Shown in pieces: positions 1 to 12,015 of a stretch of 64,000 bases of DNA. The position numbers were made by a program, and so were the translations under genes. Within the stretch, counting starts at the first letter, position 1; every line of letters starts with the position of its first letter. This stretch comes from Erodium maritimum (Eukaryota > Streptophyta > Magnoliopsida > Geraniales > Geraniaceae): positions 74,384,523 through 74,448,522 of the forward strand of contig OY997589.1 in NCBI GenBank assembly GCA_963921825.1, given 5' to 3'. A model generated the notes under the pieces. It did no database searches. It was not told the origin of the DNA and was given only the letters and a program-made list of their open reading frames with translations.

Positions 1-245
1 ACTCGGGCCTCGAGCGGACCAGACGTCGCTCGGTTGACTTTTTCGGTAAAAAGTCAACTTTTCCCGAATTGGTCACAAAGTTGCCCTGAGTCACCCAGAA
101 CTCATTTTGGTCGATATCGGGTTCAACTTAGGTCCGATATGACCCTCGGGGTCAAGTTTAGGTCTAATTAGGTGGATGCCCAAAATTTAAAATATTTCCC
201 GTTTTCCGCCGACTTGACCGGCGTTGACTAGGAGCGGTCCTTACA
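1..245 (-). mobile_element. LTR fragment, Tekay-type Ty3/gypsy family, cut by the window edge
   Basis: Read on the minus strand from 245 downward, this begins TGTAAGGACCGC and then follows the same order of blocks as the starts of the LTRs at 3196 and 52867: the GGTCAACGCC block, the GACCCCGAGGGTCAT block, the ATATCGACCAAAATGAG block and the AAAAGTCAACCGAGCGACG block. It is therefore the 5' end of an LTR inserted in minus orientation. The rest lies outside the window, so solo or full element cannot be decided. Confidence 0.85.
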
Positions 246-780
246 TCTGTTTTAGGTTAGAATGTGTAGTTTGGGGATTTGACAGTTGCTGGAATTTGGG
301 TTGTAATTAGGGATTTATTACATTATTGCTTGGTTTAGGGATTGAATTATGGCTTTATTGTAGAAGCTTCGATTATGGTTTGGAATTTGGGGATTTCACA
401 AATTAGGGTTTGTAATATAGGGATTTCAAAAAATTAGGATTTGTAATGTGGGGATTTCACAAAATTAGGGTTTATAATTTGGGCATTTCACTGAATTTGT
501 GTTTTAATTTGGGAATTTTACAGATTTAGGGTTTGTAATTTAGGGATTTCAGATAATTAGGGTTTGTAATTTGGTAGTTTTACAAATTTGGGTGTGTAAG
601 GTTCTAAATTGTAAGTAATGTATTTCACATAAGCATTCGTATATGGTTTGCAATTTGGGTGCTTAAAATTGTGAAATAGGTATGTAATGAATGTGGGTGC
701 TTAAGTTATTTTGTAATTGCATGAAGTTACACTTAACCCCACATCTAACTTTATTCCTCTGTTATATGTTATTGCTTTAA
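246..780. other. Non-coding stretch with degenerate short repeats
   Basis: No coding region is supported. The stretch is T/G-rich on the plus strand and is dominated by variants of a GGGATTTCACAAATTAGGG-like phrase. The clearest part is listed separately as a tandem repeat. Confidence 0.5.
391..604 (+). repeat. Degenerate 30-31 bp tandem repeat, about 7 units
   Basis: Units begin at about 391, 421, 452, 483, 513, 544 and 575. Each carries a GGATTTCA-type start followed by AAATTAGGGTTTGTAATTT-like sequence. Looser copies extend upstream to about 250. The divergence between units suggests an old array. Confidence 0.7.
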
Positions 781-783
781 AGT

Positions 784-1050
784 AGATCGGAATGCAAAAA
801 ATTTCGTTAGATCAATAAAGACACATGTATTTATGGGAGGAAGCTTTTGCCACAACTGTATGATCACATTAAACAGTTGGAAGATGATAACTAGAATTTG
901 GAGCGGAAAACAAGTCTTGAAGAGATGGTAATGAAGATGAAGATAGAGGTTGATGCCAAAAAGCATCTTGCCAAGAAATTGATTTTGGTGTTAATTGTTG
1001 TAAGGATCATGTTATGCCTTTGTAATAGGATAAGTTGTTATATTAGATGA
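784..1050 (+). pseudogene. Relic of a GRF-type zinc-finger, coiled-coil protein
   Basis: One plus-strand frame reads RSECKKFR, stop, INKDTCIYGRKLLPQLYDH, then a charged heptad-like stretch and a hydrophobic end (LILVLIVVRIMLCL, about 979-1020). The order of a Cys-containing C..F.W.-like finger end, a basic GRKLLPQL segment, a short coiled coil and a C-terminal hydrophobic helix is the usual layout of small plant proteins with a GRF zinc finger. In-frame stops at 808-810 (where the family has Trp) and 892-894 break it, and the N-terminal half of the finger is not recognisable upstream. It points toward the 3' end of the MULE transposase relic, so it may have been a second gene of that element or a neighbour. 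Confidence 0.5.
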
Positions 1051-1850
1051 AGAACATGTAGGACATGTAATGTTGAATGGAAAGACCTTGTTGTGTAATG
1101 AATATGTGAAATGACTTGTCATGAAGGTGTTAATGAAGTTTGTTGCAATTGTGTTGTTGGATGAATCCTCATGAAGATGTTAATTGTTGTAGGGATCATG
1201 CATGTTTTTTTCATTGTTTGAATGAATATTATCTATATGCAAATCTTACAGTGTATGTACTCTCTTGTGTTATGCAACATTGGCTATGAAAATTTTGACA
1301 TCAACCATTTGGTTTTTCTTATTGAAAAACCTACTGTAAAACCTTCATTTCAGAAGAAAAAAAATACAGTGATTATAAACTTCAAAAAAGGTACTGAAAT
1401 GCAATTATTCATTTTAAATCCATACAAGTTGGTTCCTAAACAAATATAGTTGGAAAATATATTTGTTGTCCCCCATCAGCTAGTCATGACCACACACTTT
1501 ACACATTTAATTACTGAAAAACCAAAAGTTCAACTTGCATAGAAAATGGAAGCATGTGCAAAAAAAAACAAAGCCCTAGTTAATGTCTTCAAGGCAGAAT
1601 CTTGACTCAAAGTAGATCTACCTCTAGCTCTCCCTCTCCTTCCTCTTCCTCTCTGTGCCGATGGCTTGAAAAATCTTCCTACCTCTGTGAATCTTTCTGC
1701 TCCTTAACCGTGGAGAGTTATAAATGGACTCTACAAAAATAATGTAAGTGAGTTACCAGTTTCTTAAAAATATATAAATGAAATGCGTTGGTTCCCAAAC
1801 AAAATAGTAGCTCATACCTCAATTTTCCTTCTCAGGATGTTTAGTTCTCT
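1051..1850. other. Intergenic, no gene seen
   Basis: AT-rich sequence between the GRF relic and the end of the MULE transposase relic. Short open frames such as 1222-1449 have no recognisable motif. Confidence 0.4.
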
Positions 1851-3195
1851 TTATGCTAGTACAATTTGAGGTCCCACAGTTGGTGTTGCATGCACTGAAG
1901 ATGCATCAATTGGGGTAACCTTTGTCCTCTTTGTAGCTTGTTCTTGAGAGGTTGAAGCCTCTGTTGGATGTTTCCTGTCTCCAGCCTAACTTTTGTAGCT
2001 AACCTTTTTGCTTCAATCTATATTAGTTTGCATTTCTTTTTCCTTCCCTTTCTTAATCTGGCTATAACAACCTTCTTTCTGACCTTTATTACAACCCCCC
2101 TTTCTTCTTCTATCTTGTAGTACCTAGATATGGTCCCCTTCTTCTCACTTCCAGATGAAGTTTTCCCTTTAGAAATTCTTTGCTTTATCTAGGTTGTAGA
2201 CTCCTCATGGTCCTTAGCTGAGCATGGTCGCTTGTTGTGGCCAACATGACCACATATAGAACATGTCATAGGAGTAATATTTTTACTTTCCCTTGCAAGA
2301 TCGATTAATTTTTCAGCCACGAACTTGATCCTCCTCTGCCTAGGTCTATTGGGAGTTATGTGCACAATAGGAGGGAAGAGCTTATGGTAGTTTGAAGACT
2401 TTGGCCAGCTATCCATACTAGGGACATGGCTCACAAAGCTAGAGTATGTGGCTTTGTAGGTCTCAACTAAGTAGTATTTGTGAACATAGTCTTCAACTTC
2501 GTGTTAAAGATAAACAAAGTTACTAACAACATGCTTACATGTATTCCATTCAACCGCCAATATAAGCATGTACATGTCCACTCAATGTCTACTACATTGG
2601 TGTATTTACTTTGTTTCACATCAAACCGGTTTTCATCACTTTGTGAAGCTACACAGTTCCTACTCTTCTCTTTCATACCTTCTAATATAATATGGATTTT
2701 GGAACAGATTTGCCCCTTAAACTGTTTAAGCCTGTTGTGCCTCAAGAAGAACAGTTTCATTAATTTACCCCTAATGTACTCACACGACTCATAAATTGGT
2801 TTACCCCTCCCCTTCTATATTCACTTACTGAAACACTCTGACATGTTTTGATCTGGATGTCAGACTTATCTCTATTAGTGAAGAAAGCTTTGCACCACCC
2901 TCTAGGTTCCTTTGCCCATAGCCATGTGTGGGCATCCTCAGTGATAGTCCTTAGTTCCTCCATTCGCTCTTCAAACTTTTCTGCAGTTCTAGCCTTTGAG
3001 TATGCATAAAACAACTAGGTCAGCTCCTCAGATTTGAACTTGAGGTACCGGTTCTCATACATGTGCCTCATGCAGTACCAATGCTCTACATTTGGCAGCT
3101 AATCCTTTAATAACTCAACTGAACCCTACACCATAATTACATATGTAAGTTACTGATATTATCCCTTAATTATATAAGAGGTACTAAAATGATAT

Positions 3196-6100
3196 TGTAA
3201 TAACCACTCCCGGTCAACGCCAATCAAACCTGCGAAAAACAGGAAAATTTAAAAAATTTAAGACAGACACTTAATTGAACCTAAATTGACTTCGAGGGTC
3301 ATCCCGGACTTAAGATGACCCCGATATCGACCAAAGTGAGTTCCGGGGGACTCAAGGCAACTTTCTGATCAATTTGGGAAATGTTGACTTTTCGCTGGAA
3401 AAGTCAACCGAGCGACGTTTTGGTCCATTCGAGGACCGTTTTGGATCCAAAAAGCTTAGCCGTCGTCGCAACGGTCTTAGTTGAGCCGTTTCCTTGTAGC
3501 CCGTGAAGTTTAGTAATTTCTTGGGAAAAGTGCCCGTTCGGGGCCCGAAACGTCCGATTTTCGCGAATCTGATTGGAAAATATCTAGTGGATATTTTCCA
3601 AAAAGGTGTGGGACCCACCTTGCCACTTGTCAAACAAGTGGTGGTGTTAGGTTTTTGGGGGGAAAAGGAGAGAAGACTACAAGGGGGTTCGGCCATGCCT
3701 TTTAGAAAGAGAAACAAAAATCAAAAAAAGAGAAGAGAGGGTTTAGAGAGAGAAGGAGAAGAAGAATAGAGGAGTTAGGGTTTTGGGTGTCCACTATTCA
3801 CGTCTTCCACCCTTGGATCGTCTCAAAGCTTGGAGATTCACACTCCCATCGTTTTCCTCTACAGTAATCACCAAACCGATCGTCGTTTTGTTTAATTTTG
3901 AAAGTTAGGGTTTGAGTAAAACTAGTTAGTTTAGGGTTGTATTGAGGTTGGGGGATCGTTGGGGACGTTTTGGAGACGTTTTAGGGTGAAGGGGGACGTT
4001 TTCCGGCAACCGGGAGCTCGGGAGGAGCTCCGGCCACCATAGGGGGGGTGGCCGGCCACCATGTGGGGTGGCTAGCCGGAGCTAGGGCCGGCCACCACCA
4101 TGGTGGGCCGGGCCCACTTGAACCCTAGGACCCACGGCCAAGTTGGGCCGGGTGGGGCCCACGTGCTCGGGTTTTGTGTTCGGGTAGTTTAGAACGTTCC
4201 CCGGACCATTTATCCACAACCGAATCGAAATTTGGATTTAAAATGCGAAAGTTGTAATTATCGGGTTTAGAAACTTTAAACGTTAATTAATTGACTCGGA
4301 AGTCGGAATTCGATTCCGTCGAGTGCCTAGGAACCCTTGAATTATTCTAAGACCGTAGAAACGAAAACGGGAATTTTCGGAGCCCCGGAAGGGCGTTTCC
4401 AAAACCCGGGCAGATTCGCCATGTCGGGCGAATCGGGCTATTCCGAGTCCTTTATCGACAATGTCGAGTAATCGGGAAGTTTGGGAGTGATCGACATTGT
4501 CGGGGTTACATTTGAGCGTTAAGTTTATTGAATTTCAGTTTATTCCTGCGAGTTTAAAAGTGCCTTAAAATTGTGTTCTTTTAGATCGTGCTGCGGACCG
4601 AGGCAAAGGAAAGCTAGGCGAGTGACTGAGATCACGCCGGGGCTTATTTGGGCACTTTTGGAGAACATATACGAGGTAGGGAAAAGTAGCCGGATCTCGG
4701 CCCTGACTAGGGAAAGTTAACAGTAGAATTGCATGTGACACCGGGGTGTTGTGGGTTAAGTAGGTTTAGCGAATATTAGAAAGGCATGATACGGGAACGT
4801 AGCGAATATTAGAAAAGCATGTGACACTTAGTAGTGTCGTAGGAGCAGCGAACTTATCGATAATAGAACTACTGGAGGCATATGACCATGCCCGGAGGTT
4901 GTTTGTTTAGTTTGTGTCTTGGGTGGCCATGAGAGCCCGTGTTTATTATTGGTGTCTTGGGTGGCCATGAGAGTCCGTGTTTATTGTTGGGGTCTTGGGT
5001 GGCCATGAGAGCCCGTGTTTATTGTTGGTGTCTTGGGTGGCCATGAGAGCCCGTGTTTATTGTTGGTGTCTTGGGTGGCCATGAGAGCCCGTGTTTATTG
5101 TTGGTGTCTTGGGTGGCCATGAGAGCCCGTGTTTTACTGTTGGAGTCTTGGGTGGCCATGAGTGCCCGTGGGGTTGTTGAGACGTGAGTTACTATTGGTG
5201 TGTCTTGGGTGGCCATGAGTGCCCGTGGGGGTTGTTGAACCCGTGTTTTACCGTTGGTGTTTTGGGTGGCCGTGAGTGCCCGTGGGGTTGTTGAACCCGA
5301 GTCTTGACTGTTGATGTGTCTTGGGTGGCCATGAGTGCCGTGGAGTGTTGGACTGGTGTTGTTGCTGTTTGTTGAGCTTTGGCTGTGATTGTGATTGTGG
5401 TTACCTGAGGTTGGGGGCCCGCTTCATGAAACGGGGGTCCTCGAGCACACGCGTCTGCATGTTCAGACGGGGTAGGGGGCCCGCCCGACAAGAAAGGGGT
5501 CCTGGCCGCGCGTGTGTGGTTTGGGGTTGTGAGTGTGACAGGTCGACAGCCTGATCCGACTTTGTGTCGAGGAAAATGCAACAGGTCGACCGCCTGGCCT
5601 GACTGGGATCGGTAAAGGGCGTGAGGGAGATTACTGAGCAGCTGGTATGCGATCCTTTGTGATCTTGTTTGGTGTGCGATCCTTTGTGATATTGGGTGTT
5701 GCGTGGTGGTCTTTTGAGTCATTGGAAGAGGTCGTGATCGTTGTGTTGGGTCTACATTACGAGTCCGAGTGTTGAGTTTGTTAAGGAAAGTAACGGGTTG
5801 TGTGTCGGTTGAATACTTGAGTTTGGGGATTGTTTTCCTGGTGTTGGGATTGGTTTTGGTGTTACCGGCATTGTCTGCTAAGTATGCCGTAGTTAGTCTG
5901 TTATCCGTGGTAGTGAGCGAACGCTCACCCCTAGCTTCTTTTCCTACAGGTACTGATCACAGGACGGACTAGGTGAGCTCTCGAAGCTTGAGGAGCTAGG
6001 AGCGGAGTCCGGGTTTTATCTTTTGAGTCTAGTGACGGATACCTTGTACTTTGTCCAATTGTTGGGACGTTTTTGAGTTGTAAATATTATTTTGATTAAT

Positions 6101-6202
6101 TAAATGACGATTTTAAAGTGTTGATTCAAAACAGGTTTCAAGTGTTTTATTGTTTTAAATGTTCGCGTCCCGAGTTCGGTTTACTGAAATTGGGGCGTGA
6201 CA
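3196..6202 (+). mobile_element. Solo LTR, Tekay-type Ty3/gypsy (same subfamily as the whole element)
   Basis: A 3,007-bp LTR running from TGTAATAACCAC to GGGGCGTGACA. The flanking target-site duplications are perfect: GATAT at 3191-3195 and 6203-6207. Its start is close to that of the LTR at 52867, and both share the block order AGATCGTGCT, GAGGTAGGGAAAAGTAGCCGG, the GTGAGCG hairpin and TTTTCCTACAGGTACTGATC. No internal region is present, so it is a recombined solo LTR. It sits in the intron of the MULE transposase relic. It differs enough from the whole element's LTR to be clearly older. Confidence 0.93.
4914..5340 (+). repeat. Minisatellite inside the solo LTR, ~38-bp unit
   Basis: About ten copies of a unit containing GTCTTGGGTGGCCATGAGAG, separated by CCGTGTTTATTGTTGG-like spacers. 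The first five or six are nearly identical; later ones are longer and diverged (GAGTGCCCGTGGGGTTGTTG). Because 38 is not a multiple of three, open frames through it are chance products. Confidence 0.85.
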
Positions 6203-8380
6203 GATATTGCTAAATAAAGATGAAATGCTATATTTGAAACTGTTAAGAAAATATGTGTCAAGCCCCAAATCCAGTTTTGACCGGACTCGAGACGTGAACC
6301 AAAAATTTAAAAGGAAACTCTTTCACAAGCCGAAAAATATTAACGGAAAAGCATTTTGAAATCCAAATTTCATAAAATAATCCAGAATCGATAAATAACA
6401 ACAAATGAGTCCAAAGCTCGAGTTCCAAAATCAACATGTTCCAGACAAAAGGAGTACGTCTCTACTAGGTAAATGACACCCGGACTATCGCTAAGCTCCC
6501 AAGCTCCGAGAAGTCCTCTAAACCAAATCACGATCAAAACATGTAGGAACAGTAGTGAATGGGATGAGCGTTTCACTCAGTAGGAAAAAAGTAGTAAAGG
6601 GGATGAGCATTTCGCTCACCACCACGAATACCTGTCCAAATAAGGCATACTAGTAAAGCAATAACAACTAAGGAAATCAAACAAGAAAACACAAATATCG
6701 ACACTTGATCCAAGTCAAAGAAACACACATACAACAGAAATATCTACAGCGACACCAGTTGCAAACACAACAGTTGAAAACGGAGGAACCAGTCACACCT
6801 CATACCTGACACCAAACCGTCACGAGGACGGTTCTCAACAACCAAACCTGCACCACCTATTTCACACAGGAACTCATCAAACACAATTCATACCCGATGC
6901 CATACAGTCATACGGTCCATTACCAAACACCCATAACGTTATCACCCAAGTCACACAAGAATCACATAACATGCATAAATAACCACCGCGAACCAAAACT
7001 AGTCAACGCACACAGTAGCAACCGAACAATACATAAGGCATCCAAACACAAACATTAAACCACCTCCTGCTCGGTTTCCGAAAGCAACCTGGCTGGGTCT
7101 GGCGATAACCCACACACTTACCACGACACACAGCCTGGACAGGCGGTCGACCTCCTCGCGGGACCCATCACACATTTTCCCGATAGCTAGTCGGAGGCTG
7201 GCAACCACTTCATCGCGGAATGATTGCAACACTTTACCGACCCGTGGTCGGAAGGTGGGCCTACCTCATCACGGACGATCAGTCACAAGCACAACCACGT
7301 CTCACCGTATCAATCACATACGGCCAAACAAATCATACGTTACTCAACGCCCACACGATCTCAACATCTCCAGCGTACAACCAGTCAATCATTCTCAGAA
7401 AAAACAGACAATCACAATCACAAACATAACCAACCTCACATAACCACAACATCGCTTTATCACAATACTTACCCAATAACCACACTTAACGTGTGAAATC
7501 AACCCTACTCAACAATCATCGATTACTCAATATTCACACTCAAACCATATCTCAAATGAATCACCGAGTAAATACACACAGTAAAACAATAGCAACGCAC
7601 ACAGTAAATCATTAGCAAACACACACACAGTAAGTATCCAATAATACGCCGGATCACATAGCACGGCTTAAACATATCATACCAAAACACACAACATCAG
7701 CCTAGATATCATCCCGCAACACACAACATCAGGGTACAAATTATACCAGAACACACAACATCAGTTTATAAATCATCTCAACCAACCATAAACCACCAAT
7801 AATACTGCACTTATTACCACTACTTACTCATAACACGATTCACATAGAATGTCATCTTAATCATCAATTCACATAACGCACGAAGCTCACCCATATACAG
7901 CGCCTCAAACATGTCACAAGGCAATAGTTCAACAATAACATTCACACATGTAAAGCACAACCATCACACAATCCTACGGGCACGACATGACCCACATGCA
8001 ATTCTTTAGCACGGCAAGTCCCAAACCTACGGGCACGACATGGCCCGCAAGTGATTCCACATTTTAGACGACTACACTAGTTATTCACATCCTACATATG
8101 CTTCTACAATTATTCCGGTTACTCATATCCTATATGCAATTCTAGTAACTTTCCTTAATTGAACAAGTAACCGCTACTTTTCCCTACCTCAAAAGCAATC
8201 CAATCCAGCAGTGACGACCTGGCTAGCTTCCTCCTTCTCCACGAACAAGTCGGACTCTAAGTTAACAACGTAACACAAAAAACTCAATACTAGTCCAAAG
8301 TCGATTAAAGCGGAAGGACACCCAACCGGGTATCACACACAACAAAACCCGAGGCTCGGTCCGAATCCTGAGGTAAGGCT

Positions 8381-9250
8381 CGGATCTCGATGTCCCCGCC
8401 ACCGGCCCACCGTGGCCGGACCTCCGGTGACCGACCGGAGCTCCGGTGAGCCTCCGATCGCCGAAAAACTACACATTTTCTCCCAAAAAAACGTCTCAAA
8501 CGAGCTCTAGGTCCTTAATCCATCATGTTTCAACTAAAAACATTCAAGGTTAGCTCCAATTTCATATTTCCCGCAATTCCAAAATTAGGGTTTTATCCAA
8601 TTCTTCTAATTTCACCCATTTCTTTCCATGACTACTCAATTCCACCAAGGATTTCTCATTTCCAACAAGATCCAATCCAATTTCATCTAAATCCTACAAG
8701 ACCCATACTAAAGTTCATCAAAATGGAAAAAGGTTGGGTTCTTGCCTTTGGGAATGAGAAGAGGATGAAGAATACGAAGAAATTGGAAGGTTTTGGTGGT
8801 AGTGTCCATGGAAGAAGGTTTTCCAACAAGATCCAATCGGATCTCGATGTCCCCGCCACCGTGGCCGGAGCTCCGGCGAGCCTCCGGTCGTTGGAAAACT
8901 TCACATTTTCTCCCAAAAACGTCCCAAACGAGCTATAGGTCCTTAATCCATCATGTTTCTACTATAAACATTCAAGATTAGCTCCAATTTCACACTTCCC
9001 CAATTGCAAAATTAGGGTTTCATCCAATTTTTCTAATTTCACCCACTTCTTTCCATTACTACTCAATTCCACCAAGGATTTCTCATTTCCAACAAGACTT
9101 AATCCAATTTCATTTAAATCCTACAAGACCCATAAACTAAAGTTCATCAAAATGGAAAAAGGTTGGGTTCTTACCTTTGGGAATGAGAAGAGGATGAAGA
9201 ATATGAAGAAATTGGAAGGTTTTCGTGGTAGAATTCATGGAAGATGGCCC
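8381..9250. repeat. Tandem duplication of ~430-460 bp inside the solo LTR
   Basis: The sequence beginning CGGATCTCGATGTCCCCGCC at 8381 recurs at 8838. The block GTCCTTAATCCATCATGTTT recurs 428 bp on (8511 and 8939) and AAATGGAAAAAGGTTGGG about 429 bp on. The first unit has some 29 extra bases in the CCGG-rich part. The two units differ at scattered sites, so the duplication is not recent. Confidence 0.85.
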
Positions 9251-9313
9251 TTCTTCTTCTTCTTCTTCTTCTTCTTCTTCTTCTTCTTCTTCTTCTTCTT
9301 CTTCTTCTTCTTC
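9251..9313 (+). repeat. (TTC)21 microsatellite
   Basis: 63 bp of uninterrupted TTC trinucleotide inside the minus-oriented solo LTR. It is the reason a chance poly-Phe open frame appears here. Confidence 0.97.
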
Positions 9314-12015
9314 AACAATGGAGGCTCTCCTTCTCTCTCTCTAACCTCAAATTTTCGTCCGTCAATGAAAAGTGCTGAAATTTGGGTTCAAAAAGTAGGT
9401 GTGAAGGCTCATTTTCCCTATTTCGTCTTCTAGTGATAAAGTAAGGTCAGAAATGTCCTTTCTCACACACTTTTCTCTCTTCCAAGGAGTTAGTGACAAG
9501 TTTCCAGGTGGGGTCCACCTCCACTCATAAATATCTCAGCCCAATAATTTGAAATCCGATAAACTCCAATTTTGAACCCGTTCGGCCCGAAATTGACTTT
9601 TTCACTAAACCCTTATTTGCAAGGAAATGACCCAATTAAGCTATCCGTAATGGCGACTAAGCTTTTTGGGTCCCGAATAAGTCCGGGGCGATCCAAACGT
9701 CATTGGTTGACTTTTTCAGTGAAAAGTCAAACTTTCCCAGATTCGTCCCAAAGTTTCCCTAAGCTTTCCCGAACCTAACTTGATTGCTTTATAGTTCTCT
9801 TAAGGTCTGAAATGACCCTCGGGGTCAAGCCTGTGCTTATTTGAATAAATAACAGAATTTGACTTTAATTCCGTTTCCTGTCGGTTTGACCGGCGTTGAC
9901 CAGACGTGGTTCTTACAATATGAAATGTTAAATTTGAAACTGTTATGAAAATATGAAATGTTAATATCACATTGTTATTACCTTTTTCCTGTCAGATATG
10001 AGTACCAATGGTGCATTTCATCTAACCCGTATGAGTCGAAGAATTCCTCAAGAAACCACTTCTAAGATCTTTTGTTCTCTTGCTCGACAATCGTAAATTT
10101 GAGCGGGCATTTCATCATTACCATCAAACTCCACAGTTGATAGCAGTTTTCCACCAAATCTCCCTTTCAAATGGCAACCATCCAACCCAATTAATGGCCG
10201 ACACCCATCTAGGAACCCGTCAATATGAGCTTTATAACAGATGTACACTCGTTAAAACATTGGTTGGATCGATGTGTCGGGTGGGTACACATCATGCTCC
10301 ACCTCAACCTTTTCCTTGCTTTCCGCATTACTGTTTTGGATCATTTTACAATAAGTGAACATATCTTCGTACTATTTTTCCATATCCCCGTCAATGATTG
10401 TCCTCGCTTTGGTCAGTTCTCGGTACAACTTCATTATGTAGACATTGACCCCAATATCCTTTAGAACATGGGCCTTGAGGCCCTTTATGTTCATGTTAGG
10501 TTCATCCATGATTTGTTGGAAAAACTTGTGAGCTAAAAACTTGATGACATACTCTTATTCCTCAGCGTTACAGGGCATTGAGGCATGTGTGGATACCATG
10601 TCTTAATTTCCACCACATCATAGTGCTTAGGAGCACTAGCATAACACCAAAAAGGGCATATGTCATTCTTGCACAAAACTAACAACTTCTTCACCTCATT
10701 CCTCTTCATCTAGTACTCAAAACCTTTTTCCGCAACATATTCCTTGAACACCAACCTAAAGGCAGTGGCATCCCTAAAGTAAGAACCAAGACTTAACTTC
10801 ACTTTTTTATTGGATAACATCACATCTTCAACTTCTCATATTTTTTCCCTATACTTTCATGTGCAACCTCTAGCCAATATTCATTATGTACTTCAAAATC
10901 ATCATCATTCTCTGCTTCAACAACCGGGACATCATTCTTACTTCCCTTGTTAGTTTTATCTTTCTCAGAGTCTTCATTCGTAGTAGTATCATTCCAAGAA
11001 GGATCATTCCAACCAACATCATTCTTGCTAATATCATTCATAGGAGGATCATTCTTAGCCTCATCATTTTCAAAATCTTGAAAAAAAATTCTCCCATTCA
11101 TCAACTATGCTTTCACCTTCTTTGTCAAACTGGATGAAATTCAACCAATCTGGCACATTATCATCTTCAACCCCATTAGCATCAGCTTCAAACATTCTCC
11201 CCACAGTTTCAACATTCACACTGTCATCCTCACACATCTTTGTCTTTCCCTTCTTAATTATTTCTTGGCTTAACTTCTCTTCAATATTATTCACCAACCT
11301 TTTCCTTACCAACAACATTCTCCTCCATATCCTTGTTTCCTTCTCACCACCATTATCCTCTACACCCACTGATTCATTCTCAACACCATTATCATATACA
11401 TCTATTGTGTCCTTCTCAGCACCATTATCCTCTACATCCTTCTTTTGTTCGTCCAATGTGTAATCATAACTATTAAATTCACCATCAGATTCCCCATCAC
11501 TTTTTGACCCACTTATCACAATTTCTACAACCTTCCTCCCACTTAGAGTACAATTTTTTTTCAAATCATTCCCAACTTGCTTTAATCCCCTCACCCCATC
11601 CATTGTGTAATATTCTAAATCATATTTATGAAGAAAAAAATCCCTCTCTTTGAACCTATTATATCCCTCAAACTTATCACTAGCCTTTGTGCCACCCAAC
11701 ACCTTCCTAGATGGAGAAACAATCTGTAAGGGAGCAACACCATCAACCACTTACAGTGGAATGACATCCTCCTTGTTATTCTGACACATGAACATCTTCT
11801 CGATACACTGATCACTCACCAATTGTACTACTTGTTTCTTCCTCCTCTAGTGTATTGTACTTGTTGACTGACAACCTAACTTAGCTATTAAACCCATCAT
11901 CTTAAAATACCCAAACTCACCACCAATAATGATGAATGGGTGAACAAAATCTCCCTCATATTCATTTTTTCCGTCCACAAACTTCCCCCATGGTATATTT
12001 CTAACAGTAGAGAGT

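Larger units (their letters stand above)
6256..9917 (-). mobile_element. Solo LTR in minus orientation, sister subfamily of Tekay type
   Basis: On the plus strand it runs from TGTCAAGCCCCAAATCC to GTGGTTCTTACA, which read on the minus strand is TGTAAGAACCAC ... TTGACA. Perfect target duplications ATATG flank it (6251-6255 and 9918-9922). It is 3,662 bp, about 650 bp longer than the solo LTR at 3196, mostly because of an internal tandem duplication and a (TTC) run. Only 53 bp, including target repeats, separate it from the solo LTR at 3196, and both lie in the same transposase intron. Confidence 0.92.
1851..12015 (-). pseudogene. MULE transposase (MURA) pseudogene
   Basis: The MULE transposase cuts at the terminal repeats with a DDE core. 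Reading down the minus strand, visible parts are: an N-terminal GGEFGYFKMMGLIAKLG segment near 11,900; an acidic linker (11,070-11,750); a KLSLGSYFRDATAFRLVFK...CPFW block (10,600-10,820); the first catalytic Asp in GCRPLIGLDGCHLKG (about 10,200); and the second in LISDRKK (about 9,990). The coding sequence then joins across an intron (3126-9981, GT...AG) to GSVELLKD and HWYCMRHMYENRY (about 3,060-3,125), SKARTAEKFEERMEEL, a damaged SWIM finger with only WTCTC kept (about 2,540), and a CX2CX4HX4C knuckle CSICGHVGHNKRPC (about 2,240). The tail ends at 1851. Several in-frame stops, for example two between 3,000 and 3,125, and multiple frame changes mean it cannot work. Without the nested LTRs and their duplicated target sites the intron would have been about 190 bp. 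Confidence 0.88.

Noticed and set aside
3141-3152. GATATTATCCC near 3,141-3,152, the same as the likely MULE edge at 12,519, as a possible second MULE end
   Set aside because: It is in direct rather than inverted orientation and lies inside the transposase intron; probably chance in AT-rich DNA.
4914-5722. Regular repeats that could suggest a CRISPR array or a repetitive secreted protein (open frames on the minus strand)
   Set aside because: The ~38-bp units lack unique spacers, lie inside an LTR and change frame from unit to unit, so this is a minisatellite.
9152-9433. Open frame with a 21-residue poly-Phe tract
   Set aside because: Produced by the (TTC)21 microsatellite in a solo LTR, with no other protein character.
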